Assembly: GCF_021462525.1 (NCBI RefSeq)
Contig: NZ_JAKEDT010000010.1
Coordinates: 1-64,000 of the forward strand
Length of the DNA stretch: 64,000 bases
Reading direction: 5' to 3'
Source of the DNA: Thermus caliditerrae
GTDB taxonomy: Bacteria > Deinococcota > Deinococci > Deinococcales > Thermaceae
Positions 6,693-16,524 of this stretch are shown here, in pieces; within the stretch, counting starts at the first letter, position 1, and the number at the start of each line of letters is the position of its first letter. The position numbers were made by a program, and so were the translations under genes. Under the pieces are notes generated by a model. It had not been told where the DNA came from. It saw nothing but the letters and a program-made list of their open reading frames with translations, and made no database searches.

Positions 6693-6720
6693 CACCCCCC
6701 GGCCACGCTACCGGGGGGTG
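6693..6720 (+). terminator. strong hairpin after the integrase
   Basis: CACCCCCCGG and CCGGGGGGTG pair perfectly around an 8-base loop, 30 bases after the integrase stop. It likely ends integrase transcription before the opposing tRNA-Met gene. The attachment site probably lies between this hairpin and the tRNA 3' end, but the second copy needed to prove it is not in the window. Confidence 0.6.
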
Positions 6721-6739
6721 AAGCTTTGCCTTCTCTTGC

Positions 6740-6816
6740 TGGTGGCGGCGGTGGGACTCGAACCCACGACACCACGATTATGAGTCGTGTGCTCTGACCA
6801 CCTGAGCTACGCCGCC
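6740..6816 (-). tRNA. tRNA-Met (CAT), elongator type
   Basis: This is a 77-nt cloverleaf on the minus strand: acceptor GGCGGCG/CGCCGCC, anticodon stem CACGA/TCGTG, loop CTCATAA, T-stem GTGGG/CCCAC, T-loop TTCGAGT and encoded ACCA. The stem and loop pattern matches bacterial elongator tRNA-Met, and the fully paired acceptor excludes the initiator. Its 3' end faces the integrase gene, so it is the likely integration target. Confidence 0.92.
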
Positions 6817-6863
6817 ACGGGCGCACCAGGCAATCCCCATCTTAGGGGAGGGCCCCCAGGCGG

Positions 6864-7313
6864 TCAAGGTTCAAAGCCGATGTGATCCATGAAGGCGGGG
6901 AGGATTTCTTCGGCGAAAAGGTCCAAGAAGCCCCTTACCGCCCCCAGGCTCACCCCGCCCGTGAGGTCCAGGTCCGACTCCACCCACACGGCTCCCTCCT
7001 CATCCAAAAAGGCCCGGCTGAAGCGGCGGTCCCGGTTCCAGGCGTTTACGGCCTCGAGGTCCGGCACCTCCTCCAGGGTAAAGCCAGCGCTTAGGGTCAG
7101 GACCCCGCACCGCTCCTCCTGGCAGAAATCCAGGTAGAGCCAGACCTTGGTCAAGCCAGCCATCTCCAGACGGAACTCCTGGGCACCCGTTTTCTCGTAG
7201 GCAAGACCCGCCTGCTTGAGAATCCCTTCCACCTCGGCCGGGGTCAAGCCCTTGACCACGGCCTGCCCCAAGGCCAACCCCAAAAACAACACGCCCGCCA
7301 GCAACATCCTCAT
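6864..7313 (-). CDS. secreted YbjN-like domain protein (149 aa)
   Basis: It begins with a clear signal peptide (MRMLLAGVLFLGLALGQA). The mature part, about 130 residues, has the alpha/beta pattern of YbjN-type (type III chaperone-like fold) proteins: a helix LTPAEVEGILKQAGLAYE, strands around VWLYLDFC and GVLTLSAGF, VNAWNRDRRFSRAFLDEEGAVWVESDLDL, and a final helix. Two cysteines occur in FCQEERC. A ribosome site (AGAGGGG) precedes the ATG. The function is unknown; in Thermus these small exported proteins are common. Confidence 0.7.
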   Translation of the reverse strand: MRMLLAGVLFLGLALGQAVVKGLTPAEVEGILKQAGLAYEKTGAQEFRLEMAGLTKVWLYLDFCQEERCGVLTLSAGFTLEEVPDLEAVNAWNRDRRFSRAFLDEEGAVWVESDLDLTGGVSLGAVRGFLDLFAEEILPAFMDHIGFEP

Positions 7314-7369
7314 AAAACCCCTCTTCCGTCCCGGTGGGCCTCCAGACCACCTTGCAGGACACCCCTAGC

Positions 7370-8482
7370 CTACACGATCCCCTTCTCCTTCAGGAAACGC
7401 CCCTCCCGGAAGCGACCCAAGCGGAACGGGGTTATGTCCAGGCTCCTCGCCTTCCCGTGGACCACCTCCTCCGCCATGAGCCTCCCCACCATGGCCGCCT
7501 GCTGCACCCCGTGGCCGGAAAAACCCGCCGCCACCAAAAGCCCCTCCTCCACAAAACCCAGGATGGGGTTGTGGTCTGGGGTCACCTCGTAGTAGCCCCA
7601 CCAGCTGGCCTTCCGGTCCAGGGCGAGCCCCTCCAGGAAGGGGAAGCGGAAAAGGCCCGCCTCGAGGGTGGGCCCAAGCCACTCCCAATCCATCCCCTCG
7701 GCGAAGCCAGGGGGCTCGGCGGGATTGGACCGGCCCAGGAGCACCCTGGGCCCCTCCGAGCGCAGGTAAAAGCCCGTGGCCAGATCGATGGTGAGGGGGA
7801 AGGCGTGGGGGAAAGGGACGGGGGCCGTGGCATAGACCATGCGCCGCACGGGGTGGATGGGGATCTCCAGGCCCAGCCTCCGCCCCACCTCCCCCGTCCA
7901 GGCCCCGGTGCAAAGGAGGAGGAAAGGGGCCTCGTACCGCCCCTTGGGGGTCACCACCCACCAAACGCCCCCCTTCCGCTGCGCCCCAAGCAGGGGCTCG
8001 GAAAAGCGCACCTCGGCCCCAAGGCGCCTGGCCTCCCGCAGGTAATAGGCGGTCACCCCGTGGGGGTCAATGATCCCGTCCATGGGGCCAAAGGTGGCGT
8101 AGGCCAGGCCCTCCTCCCGGAAGGGCACCAGGGCTTGGGCCGCCTCGAGGGTGAGCTTTTCCACCGGCACCCCCAGGGCCCTCTGGGTGGCCAGGGCCTC
8201 CTCCTGGACCTCCCTCAAGGCCTCGGGCACCAGGAAAAGGTAGCCGATGGGCCGGTAGCCGGCCTCCGGGATCCTTTGGTACTCCAGGATGGAGTGGTAG
8301 GAAAGGAGGATGTTCCAGGGCTCGGAGAACTGCACCCTGACCCCAGCGGCGCTCCGCCCTGTGGAGCCTTGGGCGAAGGTGGCCTCCTTCTCCAGAACCA
8401 AGACCCTAAGCCCCGCCTCCGCCAGGCGGAAGGCCGAGGCCGCCCCCACGATGCCTGCCCCCACCACCACGATGTCCGGCAT
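7370..8482 (-). CDS. FAD-dependent oxidoreductase of the DAO (glycine/sarcosine/D-amino-acid oxidase) family
   Basis: The 370-aa flavoprotein opens with the FAD-binding Rossmann motif VVVGAGIVGAASAFRLAEAG and has an ATG-like second site near LVLEKE. The GRSAAGVR segment that contacts the flavin is present, and the C-terminal GYYEVTPDHNPILGF plus the glycine-rich VAAGFSGHGVQQA are hallmarks of sarcosine oxidase beta or glycine oxidase-like enzymes. It most likely oxidises a small amine or amino acid. The exact substrate cannot be told. It is transcribed away from icd from a short shared intergenic region. Confidence 0.85.
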   Translation of the reverse strand: MPDIVVVGAGIVGAASAFRLAEAGLRVLVLEKEATFAQGSTGRSAAGVRVQFSEPWNILLSYHSILEYQRIPEAGYRPIGYLFLVPEALREVQEEALATQRALGVPVEKLTLEAAQALVPFREEGLAYATFGPMDGIIDPHGVTAYYLREARRLGAEVRFSEPLLGAQRKGGVWWVVTPKGRYEAPFLLLCTGAWTGEVGRRLGLEIPIHPVRRMVYATAPVPFPHAFPLTIDLATGFYLRSEGPRVLLGRSNPAEPPGFAEGMDWEWLGPTLEAGLFRFPFLEGLALDRKASWWGYYEVTPDHNPILGFVEEGLLVAAGFSGHGVQQAAMVGRLMAEEVVHGKARSLDITPFRLGRFREGRFLKEKGIV

Positions 8483-8519
8483 AGGCCAAGTCTAGGACAC
8501 TTTTCCCCCGCGGAAGGGA

Positions 8520-8525
8520 TATGCT
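8520..8525 (+). promoter_or_regulatory. -10 box for icd
   Basis: TATGCT stands 18 bases before the icd ATG, in the divergent gap with the oxidoreductase gene. A ribosome site, GGAGGT, follows at about 8533. No good -35 hexamer is visible. Confidence 0.4.
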
Positions 8526-8543
8526 AGGGCCCGGAGGTACGCT

Positions 8544-9821
<1,278 letters not shown>

Positions 9822-9824
9822 CCC

Positions 9825-11612
9825 CTAAACCAGGGCAAAGCGGGCTTCCAGGTTGGCCAGGTCCGCCTCGAGGAAGCGGAGGCGGACCTCGGCGTTTAGG
9901 GGAAGGGGCTGGGCCAAGGCCACCTGGGCGCTGAGGCCGAGCTCGGGGAGGAGGAAAACCCCCTGCCCACCCCGCCTTTCCACCAAGACCCCCGGCCCCT
10001 CGTAGCCCTCCTGCAGGAGGTGAATCAGGGTCCAGTGGAGCTTGCTCTTGCGCTCCGCCTCCCGCACCAGGTCAGCCACCGCCTCCGCCGCCCCCACCCG
10101 CTGCAAGAGCTCCTCCTGGGAAAGGGGCTTTTCCCCTCGGAGCCAGGCCCTGAGCTGCTGGTGGGCCACCAGGTCCAAATAGCGCCTAAGGGGGCTCGTC
10201 ACCTGGGCGTAGAGGGGGAGGCCTAAGCCCTTGTGGGGGGCGGGCACCGCCTTGAGCTGGGCCCGCTTGAGGAGCTTTCGCTGCTCCCACATGGCGGCGA
10301 GGCCCTCCCCCTCCACCCTGCGGCTCGGCGCCTCCTGGGTGGCAAAGGGGAAAGGAAACCCTTCCCGGAGGGCCAGGTGGGCGGCGGCGTAGCCCGCCAG
10401 GAGCATGGCCTCCCGCACCCAGAGGCGGCTTTCGTAGGGGGGCAAGGGGGTGAGGCGCACCCGCCCTTCCTCCAGGCGCACCTTCACCTCGGGCAGGGCG
10501 AGGTCCAAGGCCCCCTGGGCCAGGCGCTTCCGGTGAAACGCCTGGGCCAAGGCGGCCAAGGGCCCCAAGGCGGGCTCCCCCAGGGCCTCCCGGTAGGTGA
10601 GCCTTTGCACCCGGACCCAGGAGGGGTAAAGGCGCTCCTCCAGAAGCTCCCCCTCCTCGGAAACCCAAAGCTCAAAGGTGAGGGCGGGGGACACCGGCTG
10701 AAGGCCCAGGCCCAGGCGCTCGGTGGCGGCCTGGGGCAGCATGGGCACCGTGCCTTCAGGAAGGTAGAGGTTAGCCCCACGGCGGAGGGCCTCCAGGTCC
10801 TGGGGGCTTCCCGGGGGCACTAGGGCAGCCACGTCCGCCACGTGGACCAGGAGGCGGAAGCCTTCCGGCACCCGCTCGGCGTAGACGGCGTCGTCAGGGT
10901 CTTGGCTACCCTCGTCGTCCACGGCAAAGGCGGGGAGGTGGGTGAGGTCCTCCCGGGCCTCCTCGGGCAAAGGGGGCAGGGGGAGGTCTGGAGGGGTCAG
11001 GGGAAGGCCCAGGCGCCGGGGATGGGGGTTTTCCCACCGCCAGAGGCCCAGGCGCAGGAGGAGGGCGTGGGCGGCCTCCGGGGTTTCCGGGAGGGCCAGG
11101 GCCCGCATCAGGCGGCTTTCCCGCCGCTCCCCCCAGGCCAGGGCCTCGGCCTCGGCCAAGAGGGGGCGGTCCTCGGGAAGCCACCTCCCCTCCTTAAGCC
11201 TCCCCACCGCCTCCTGGAAGGCCTGCTCCCGCTCTTCCCGCGCCCTTTTGGCCCGCAGAAGGGCGGCAAGCTCCTCGGGGGTGCGGGCCCGCACCCGGTC
11301 GCCCTCGAGGACAAACCGCTCCCCCCTTTGGGCCAGGAGGTAGGCCCCGTAGGCGGCCTCCGGCGTGTAGGCACCGTAGACCAACTCCGCCAGCTCCTTC
11401 AGGCTCACCGCCTGGCCCTGCAGAAGCTCCCAGACCGCTTCCTCCTCTCCCTCGGGCACCTCCAGGGGGAGCTGGGCGGGGCCAGGATGGAGAAAGAGGA
11501 CATCCTTGGGGCGCACCCGGGCCCTAGCGCCATCGGGTAGGGCGAGCTCCAGCTTATCGCCCCTTTCCTCCGCCAAGGCGGGCCGGTTCTTGTAGATCAC
11601 CAAAGCGGCCAC
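9825..11612 (-). CDS. RNase II/RNase R family 3'-5' exoribonuclease (RNB domain)
   Basis: The central RNB domain carries the metal-binding aspartates in AVDDEGSQDPDDAVY and LLVHVADVAALV, followed by LPEGTVPMLP and, near the end, YAQVTSPLRRYLDLVAHQQL, a strongly conserved substrate-path motif. The C-terminal 70 residues form an S1-like beta-rich domain. A long helical N-terminal half replaces classical cold-shock domains, as in the short bacterial RNB proteins. I take GTG 11612 (MAALVIYKNRPAL) as start; the frame is open to 11657. It degrades RNA processively from the 3' end. It converges with icd, only 3 bases separating the two stops. Confidence 0.88.
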   Translation of the reverse strand: MAALVIYKNRPALAEERGDKLELALPDGARARVRPKDVLFLHPGPAQLPLEVPEGEEEAVWELLQGQAVSLKELAELVYGAYTPEAAYGAYLLAQRGERFVLEGDRVRARTPEELAALLRAKRAREEREQAFQEAVGRLKEGRWLPEDRPLLAEAEALAWGERRESRLMRALALPETPEAAHALLLRLGLWRWENPHPRRLGLPLTPPDLPLPPLPEEAREDLTHLPAFAVDDEGSQDPDDAVYAERVPEGFRLLVHVADVAALVPPGSPQDLEALRRGANLYLPEGTVPMLPQAATERLGLGLQPVSPALTFELWVSEEGELLEERLYPSWVRVQRLTYREALGEPALGPLAALAQAFHRKRLAQGALDLALPEVKVRLEEGRVRLTPLPPYESRLWVREAMLLAGYAAAHLALREGFPFPFATQEAPSRRVEGEGLAAMWEQRKLLKRAQLKAVPAPHKGLGLPLYAQVTSPLRRYLDLVAHQQLRAWLRGEKPLSQEELLQRVGAAEAVADLVREAERKSKLHWTLIHLLQEGYEGPGVLVERRGGQGVFLLPELGLSAQVALAQPLPLNAEVRLRFLEADLANLEARFALV

Positions 11613-11765
11613 GCCCCTAAGGATACCTTGGCGCTCGGCACCGGGGACCGCACCCACGGCAAACGGGATTACCCCCTGCCCCCCTCGCCCGAGCTATTAC
11701 CCTTTCCCGCTGAACCCTTCGCTCCCTTCCCCCGGCGGAGGCCCTGGGTACCCTTTCACCGGGGC

Positions 11766-11792
11766 CCCCACGGGGACGAAGTCCCCGTGGGG
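11766..11792. terminator. 12-bp hairpin at the end of the envelope-protein operon
   Basis: CCCCACGGGGAC and GTCCCCGTGGGG pair perfectly around GAA, just beyond the last gene of the minus-strand operon (11798-16524). It probably terminates that operon upstream of the RNB gene. Confidence 0.6.
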
Positions 11793-11797
11793 TGGTA

Positions 11798-12637
11798 CTA
11801 TCCCTTCTCCCCCGTTAGGCTGGCCTCGAGGGGCACCAGGGGGTTGTAGGCCACCGCCCATCCCGGGCGGCCCCGGCCGAAGTTGAAGGCGGTGAGGAAG
11901 GGATAGGCCAAGAGGACTAGGCCCAAGGCCAAGGGGGCCAGCCCCACAACAGGCCAAACGTTGGCCCCAAGGAACAAGGCGAAAAGTGAGAAGGCAAAAC
12001 CCGAAACCCCCAGGCCCGCCCCAGCCCACATCCAGGCGCAAACCCGCCGGTACCGACCCCGGGCTTCCCGCCAGGGCCCCTCGGCCTCAACGGGCGGGTA
12101 GAGGAGGCCGTTAAGCCACGCCAACCCCCGGGCGGTGTGGAGGTAGCGCCGTAGCCCGGGGTATTTCCTCCAGTCTAGCCCCAGGTGGGCCAGCATCCGG
12201 TCCCAACCCGGGAGGTCCAGCCATAGGGGGACCCGCTCCTCCCCAAAAAGCAGGTGGAAGAGGGGGTCCGTGCGGAAGCGCCACCCCAAGCGCAGGCGGA
12301 AGCGGTAAGACGACCATACCCCCGGCCAGACCTCCCACCGGGTCCACGGGCCCAAGGGGCCCTCTAGGCCGGCAAACCGCTCCTTGGGGTAAAACCTTTC
12401 CCCAATCCGCACTCCCCCTGGCTCTAGGGATACCCTGAGGCCAAAGCGCAAAAGAGGGCCCAAGGACGTGGCGTAGGCGTAAAGGCCCAGGAGCACCACC
12501 AGGGGCAAGCTCAAAAGATTGCCCCCAAACAAGGCGAAGACCGCCGCGAAGGACAAGGCCGCAAACCGCTCGTAAGCCGCCCGCCGCTGCCAGGGCTGGT
12601 AGCCCAGGACCGCCGCATCCCCTTCACTCACCGCCAT
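11798..12637 (-). CDS. membrane protein of unknown function, paralogue of the 13647-14450 product
   Basis: I chose ATG 12637, which overlaps the previous stop by 14 bases. The frame extends further but that part shadows the neighbour. Two hydrophobic segments near residues 25-60 and two more near 195-245 flank a soluble region of about 130 residues. That region contains LWLDLPGWDRMLAHLGLDWRKYPGL, TARGLAWLNGLLYPP and RYRRVCAWMW. The same sequence blocks occur in the gene at 13647-14450, so the two are paralogues. The topology suggests four membrane helices with one large loop. I know no named family, and it is last in a six-gene operon. Confidence 0.75.
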   Translation of the reverse strand: MAVSEGDAAVLGYQPWQRRAAYERFAALSFAAVFALFGGNLLSLPLVVLLGLYAYATSLGPLLRFGLRVSLEPGGVRIGERFYPKERFAGLEGPLGPWTRWEVWPGVWSSYRFRLRLGWRFRTDPLFHLLFGEERVPLWLDLPGWDRMLAHLGLDWRKYPGLRRYLHTARGLAWLNGLLYPPVEAEGPWREARGRYRRVCAWMWAGAGLGVSGFAFSLFALFLGANVWPVVGLAPLALGLVLLAYPFLTAFNFGRGRPGWAVAYNPLVPLEASLTGEKG

Positions 12638-13583
12638 AATCCCCCCACTCGTGGAGGAGGCCCGAGGGACCCTCCCAGTAGAGCTTCCCCGCCTCATCCT
12701 GGTACGTGGGCTCGGGCGTTTCCCCAGAAAGGAGCTGGCTCCACTCCTCGGCCATCCAGGTGTTGAAATCCCGGTGCTGTTGTAGGCTCTCGTCCAACCC
12801 CGAGGAATCCAAGCCCCCACCTGGGAGGTCCATAGGCAACCCTCCCCCAGGACTACCCCTGGGTCCATAGCCATAGGGAGAACCGGAAAAATCCCCACCA
12901 CCCGAAAACCCAGGGGAATAGGGCTCCCCATCCAGAGACGGCCCCCAGGGCACAGAGGGGGAAGCAGGTGCAGGAGCCTCACCCCATTCTCCCGCCCCTG
13001 GGCCCGAGTCTGGCCCCCGCCGGGCCATGGGACCGCCCACCCTTATGGAGGCCAGAACGGCTTCCACCTGAGGCCGAATCTGGGCCAGCTTGCCGGGCTC
13101 GCCGGTGAGGGTAAGCTGGTACCCTTCCCGGCCCACCACGAAGGCCCAGACCCAAAACTCCAAAGGCCTTCCACCATGCCGGCCTTGCCCCGCAAAAACC
13201 ACCGCCTCCACCCCGCCCAAGGACCCCATCTGGACCGGCCCTGGGGTGAACCCTTCCACCCCCTGGGCGTTCCGCCAGGCCACCACCTGGGCATACTGGA
13301 GGGAGTTCATGGGCTGGGGAAGGATTTCCACCAGGAGGGTGAGGTTTTCCCGGAAGGCGTCCTTGGGGCCCTCCAAGGAACTTAACAGGGCCCAGCCCCC
13401 CTGGACTTCCTTGGCCTCCCAGCCCCGGGGCACCTGAAGCCGTACCTGTCCCACTTCCACCTCCTGAGGCTCCTCCGCTATGAGGTTTCCGATGATTCCT
13501 AGCACGAAAACTCCTAGCAGAACAGCCAAAAACCAGTCCCGCCGAGTGCGGGGCCAAAGGAACCGCTCCCCTGTACCCCTCAT
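12624..13583 (-). CDS. membrane-anchored protein with a PsbP/DcrB-like domain and Pro/Gly-rich tail
   Basis: A single N-terminal membrane helix (WFLAVLLGVFVLGIIGNLIA) is followed by a domain of about 150 residues with the strand-helix pattern of PsbP/DcrB-like folds (VRLQVPRGWEAKEVQGG ... FVVGREGYQLTLTGEPGKL ... VLASIRVGG). It ends in a 100-residue Pro/Gly/Ser-rich tail with the motif TPEPTYQDEAGKLYWEG. The domain resembles the N-terminal part of the product of 15328-16524 in this operon. The start could also be at 13610 or 13619; ATG 13583 has the best purine-rich leader. It is probably exported to the cell envelope; the role is unknown. Confidence 0.65.
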   Translation of the reverse strand: MRGTGERFLWPRTRRDWFLAVLLGVFVLGIIGNLIAEEPQEVEVGQVRLQVPRGWEAKEVQGGWALLSSLEGPKDAFRENLTLLVEILPQPMNSLQYAQVVAWRNAQGVEGFTPGPVQMGSLGGVEAVVFAGQGRHGGRPLEFWVWAFVVGREGYQLTLTGEPGKLAQIRPQVEAVLASIRVGGPMARRGPDSGPGAGEWGEAPAPASPSVPWGPSLDGEPYSPGFSGGGDFSGSPYGYGPRGSPGGGLPMDLPGGGLDSSGLDESLQQHRDFNTWMAEEWSQLLSGETPEPTYQDEAGKLYWEGPSGLLHEWGDYGGE

Positions 13584-13646
13584 CCTTTCCCCCTGAATGC
13601 CCTCCGCCATACGCCCCAACCTCTTCCGAAGGCCTAATCCACAGGA

Positions 13647-14450
13647 CTACAGGGAAGCCAAAGGGTTGTACTCGCTCACCCAGCCCCTCGCAAGGCCCTT
13701 TAAGCCAAAGGTGATCCCGACCCATCCCAGGCACAGCAACAGGCCCATCAAACTGACCCCGACCAAGGCCCACGTCCAGGGGGTATCCCCTCCACCGGGG
13801 CCCTCGACTACCCTCACCCCCACAATGCCCAACACCACGCCCAGGCAACCTATCCAAATCCAGGCGCACGCACGGCGGTAGCGGGAGCGGGCTTGCACCC
13901 AAGCCTGTTCCGCCTCCTCTGGAGGGTGCATCAGGCCATTCAGCCAGCCCATCCCTCGGGCCAAGGTAAGGAACTCCCGCAACTCCGGAACCTCTCTCCA
14001 GTCCACGCCCAAGTGCCGCAGGAGCCGATCCCAACCTGGCAGGTCCAAGAAAAGGGGAAGCCTTGCCCTGCCAAAATCCAGGTGGAAGGGAGGGTACGGG
14101 GCCCAAGGGCCGTAGGTTCCCGCATCCCGCAAGGCCCTTTGCGCCCTCTGCGCCCACCATCCCGAAGCCATCCCCAGGCCACGGAAATCCGACCGGGAGT
14201 AAAACTTACCCCCTATCCTAATCCCCCTGGGTTCCAGAGCCACCTCGAGGCGCGAACGCAACAGGGGTTGCACCGCCGTGCGCAAGAGGTAAAGGGCCAC
14301 AACCAGGCCCACGAGAAGGCCCAGAAGCAACGAGAGCCCATCCCGCACGTCAAAAAAAACCCACCAGAGGAGGGCGAGAGCGAGAAGGCCCAAGACCAGG
14401 CGCCCCCCTGCGGCCCACTTCTGCCAGGAAGCATAGCGCAGGACCTCCAT
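13647..14450 (-). CDS. membrane protein of unknown function, paralogue of the 11798-12637 product
   Basis: This 267-aa protein has two N-terminal membrane helices (about residues 17-58), a central soluble region and two C-terminal helices. The soluble region shares LPLFLDLPGWDRLLRHLGVDW, the L-x-x-ARGxxWLNGLxxPP block and RYRRACAWIW with its paralogue two genes downstream. The 3-base gap to the upstream gene suggests co-translation. The operon therefore contains two copies of this membrane type. Function cannot be inferred. Confidence 0.75.
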   Translation of the reverse strand: MEVLRYASWQKWAAGGRLVLGLLALALLWWVFFDVRDGLSLLLGLLVGLVVALYLLRTAVQPLLRSRLEVALEPRGIRIGGKFYSRSDFRGLGMASGWWAQRAQRALRDAGTYGPWAPYPPFHLDFGRARLPLFLDLPGWDRLLRHLGVDWREVPELREFLTLARGMGWLNGLMHPPEEAEQAWVQARSRYRRACAWIWIGCLGVVLGIVGVRVVEGPGGGDTPWTWALVGVSLMGLLLCLGWVGITFGLKGLARGWVSEYNPLASL

Positions 14451-14453
14451 ACC

Positions 14454-15311
14454 TCACCTCACGCGGAAGCGCACCAACCGTTCCTGAGCGTAGCTGGTGT
14501 ACTGACTCTCCCCCTCCCGGACAGCCATTAAGTATTCGTACTTCAGCAGCCGCTTTGCGGGGTCGTACCCTAGGGCCTGAACCCAGCCTGAAGTGAAGGT
14601 GCGCCCCCCCGAACCTGCGGTAGCCATGTAGCCAATCTCCAGCACTCCGTCCTGGTCAAAATCGTCCGCCAGGCGGCCAGGCGCAAAGCGAAGGGGGTTA
14701 GGGGGGAAACCTGGGGCAGGTGGATCCAGGAGAACGAGCAGGAAGGGCTTTTCAGGATACACCGGACAACGCAAGCCATCCATGGTAGGCTGGCCCCTGG
14801 GATCCAGAAGCTCACAAGCGGTACTCACCAAGTAAGTGGCGACGGATCGCCCATCGGAGCCATAGGTGATGCCCCGGTAAACGCCCTGGGGTGTCTGCTC
14901 CAGCGTAAAAAGGAGGTGAGGGGTAACGGGCGTTTCTACCACCTGGCCCGTCCGCAGATCCCGCTTTCGCTCCACCCCTCCAACCACCTCTACCCGGTAG
15001 GAAGGCTGGGTAAGCACGGGCTTCCCGGAAGCGGGGTAGCCGGCGGAAACCGCAGCGGTACAAGCCATGCTCGACATGGGATCCATTCTCGGCGCATAAG
15101 GTCCCATGCACATACCCGCAGAAAGCTGTTGCAGGCACATGACGTAGGCCTGAGCTCCCTGGGCCAGGTACCCCTGGCACTGGGCATGGGCCTGCTGCCT
15201 TAAGGGCTCATAGGGCCCGAAGTCCGGGGGGTAAACCACTTGCTGAGCCAAGGCCCACAGAAGCCAAAGACCGCCCACCGCCCACCAGCCGGTCCAGAAG
15301 TGCCTCCTCAC
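14454..15311 (-). CDS. secreted protein of unknown function with an acidic DxDxDG-type loop
   Basis: It has a signal peptide with a hydrophobic core (WWAVGGLWLLWALAQQ). A cysteine-containing N-terminal part (QCQGYL, MCLQQL, MCMGPY, MACTAA) is followed by a beta-rich region. DDFDQDGVLEIGY near residue 225 is a calcium-type loop like those of FG-GAP/VCBS repeats, here in a single copy. The four cysteines in the first 85 residues may form disulphides outside the membrane. It lies between the membrane-protein gene and the PsbP-like gene and is probably an envelope component made with them. Confidence 0.65.
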   Translation of the reverse strand: MRRHFWTGWWAVGGLWLLWALAQQVVYPPDFGPYEPLRQQAHAQCQGYLAQGAQAYVMCLQQLSAGMCMGPYAPRMDPMSSMACTAAVSAGYPASGKPVLTQPSYRVEVVGGVERKRDLRTGQVVETPVTPHLLFTLEQTPQGVYRGITYGSDGRSVATYLVSTACELLDPRGQPTMDGLRCPVYPEKPFLLVLLDPPAPGFPPNPLRFAPGRLADDFDQDGVLEIGYMATAGSGGRTFTSGWVQALGYDPAKRLLKYEYLMAVREGESQYTSYAQERLVRFRVR

Positions 15312-15327
15312 GGCATCCTCCCGGGTC

Positions 15328-16524
15328 CTAGCGGACCTCTTTCAAGGCGTAGCGGGTACAGGGATTGCGCTGCTTGCTGAGGTCACAATACACGAAATAG
15401 GCCAGCCACCCGTCCCCGCGGTAAGCCACCTCTACCCACGTCTGGTCATCCTGGAACCGGTAAAGGACTAGGCCACCTTGCTGGCTCCGGGCAAACCTTT
15501 CGCCCCCAATCTCCGTTCTTCCCGTGTGCCAGACGGGGGGCAAGAGTACCTCCTCTCCGTCTTGCAAGCCGAACCCATCCAAAAGGTAGGTGTCCTCGCT
15601 TCTACCCTCCGCGTCCTCCACCACCTCGGTCACCTGCCAACGGCCGGCCCCCGCGGGCTCAATGCGGTAATAGAGCCCCCCCTGCACCAGGGCAAACTGC
15701 TTGCCATCCCCCACTTCCTTGCTGTAGCGGAGCTCCACCACCCGGTTGGCGGGAGGGGTAAAAGCAGGCCGCCCCTGGGTAGGGGAAGGGGCCTGGGCCG
15801 CCCCGCCAGGGAGCGTGGGCTGGGAAGGTAAACCCGGACCCGGCGGCAGAGCCCCTGGCTGGCTCGGACCAGGACCAGGGTAAGCGGGAGCCGTGGGCAG
15901 GCCAGGACCAAAAGGCGGGGGCGAGTACCCCGGCATCCCCGGAGGCATGGGGGAAAGACCCCCACCCACCCCCATTAGCTGCACCTGGGCCAGCAGTTGC
16001 TGGAAAAGCGGCTGCACCTGGGAAAACACCTGGGCAGGAGCGGTGAGCTGTAGGCCATAGGCCCGCCCCCCTTCCACGGTGTAGACGGCAAGGTCCACGT
16101 AGTTCTGCCCTTGAAACACGATTTGGCTGACCACCCCCAAAGCCGGCCTGCCCCCTAGGGTCAGGCCCGAAAGGGGCTGGCGCTGCACCTGGATTCCCTG
16201 TTGGCGCAGGGCCTGGTCCTGCTGGGCCAGGCGTTGCAGGTTGGCTTGGTGGAAGCCTTGCAGGTCCATGGGCTGGGCAAGCGCCAGGGACGTGGCGTAA
16301 AGCTCGGCACCCATGGGATGTAGGAAGGCCGCCATCAAACCTCCTTCCATAGGAACTTCCCGAGCCAGCTGAAAACCCTGAGGGATGGGGAAGACCATCC
16401 CTAAAGCGGGGTTCTGGTAAACCTGCCCGCCTGCGCTTGGAACCTGGGGCAACCCGGGAAGACCCACCTGGGCCCAGGTGAACGCACCCCAGAAGAACCA
16501 CCAAAGCAAAATCCTGTTTTTCAT
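15328..16524 (-). CDS. secreted protein with PsbP/DcrB-like domain, proline-rich linker and C-terminal beta domain
   Basis: A signal peptide (ILLWWFFWGAFTWAQ) leads into a domain of about 150 residues that starts with NPALGMVFPIPQGFQLAREV and matches the architecture of the PsbP/DcrB-like domain in the 12624-13583 product. A linker rich in Pro and Gly spans residues 195-260. The last 140 residues form a beta-rich domain with a Cys pair (CDLSKQRNPC). A strong ribosome site (GGAGGAGA) precedes the ATG. It is the first well-supported gene of the operon. Function unknown. Confidence 0.7.
   Translation of the reverse strand: MKNRILLWWFFWGAFTWAQVGLPGLPQVPSAGGQVYQNPALGMVFPIPQGFQLAREVPMEGGLMAAFLHPMGAELYATSLALAQPMDLQGFHQANLQRLAQQDQALRQQGIQVQRQPLSGLTLGGRPALGVVSQIVFQGQNYVDLAVYTVEGGRAYGLQLTAPAQVFSQVQPLFQQLLAQVQLMGVGGGLSPMPPGMPGYSPPPFGPGLPTAPAYPGPGPSQPGALPPGPGLPSQPTLPGGAAQAPSPTQGRPAFTPPANRVVELRYSKEVGDGKQFALVQGGLYYRIEPAGAGRWQVTEVVEDAEGRSEDTYLLDGFGLQDGEEVLLPPVWHTGRTEIGGERFARSQQGGLVLYRFQDDQTWVEVAYRGDGWLAYFVYCDLSKQRNPCTRYALKEVR

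Noticed and set aside
12979-14160. 393-aa minus-strand frame in the envelope operon
   Set aside because: Gly/Pro-rich with no strands or helices; the overlapping frames give signal or membrane segments and clear paralogy.
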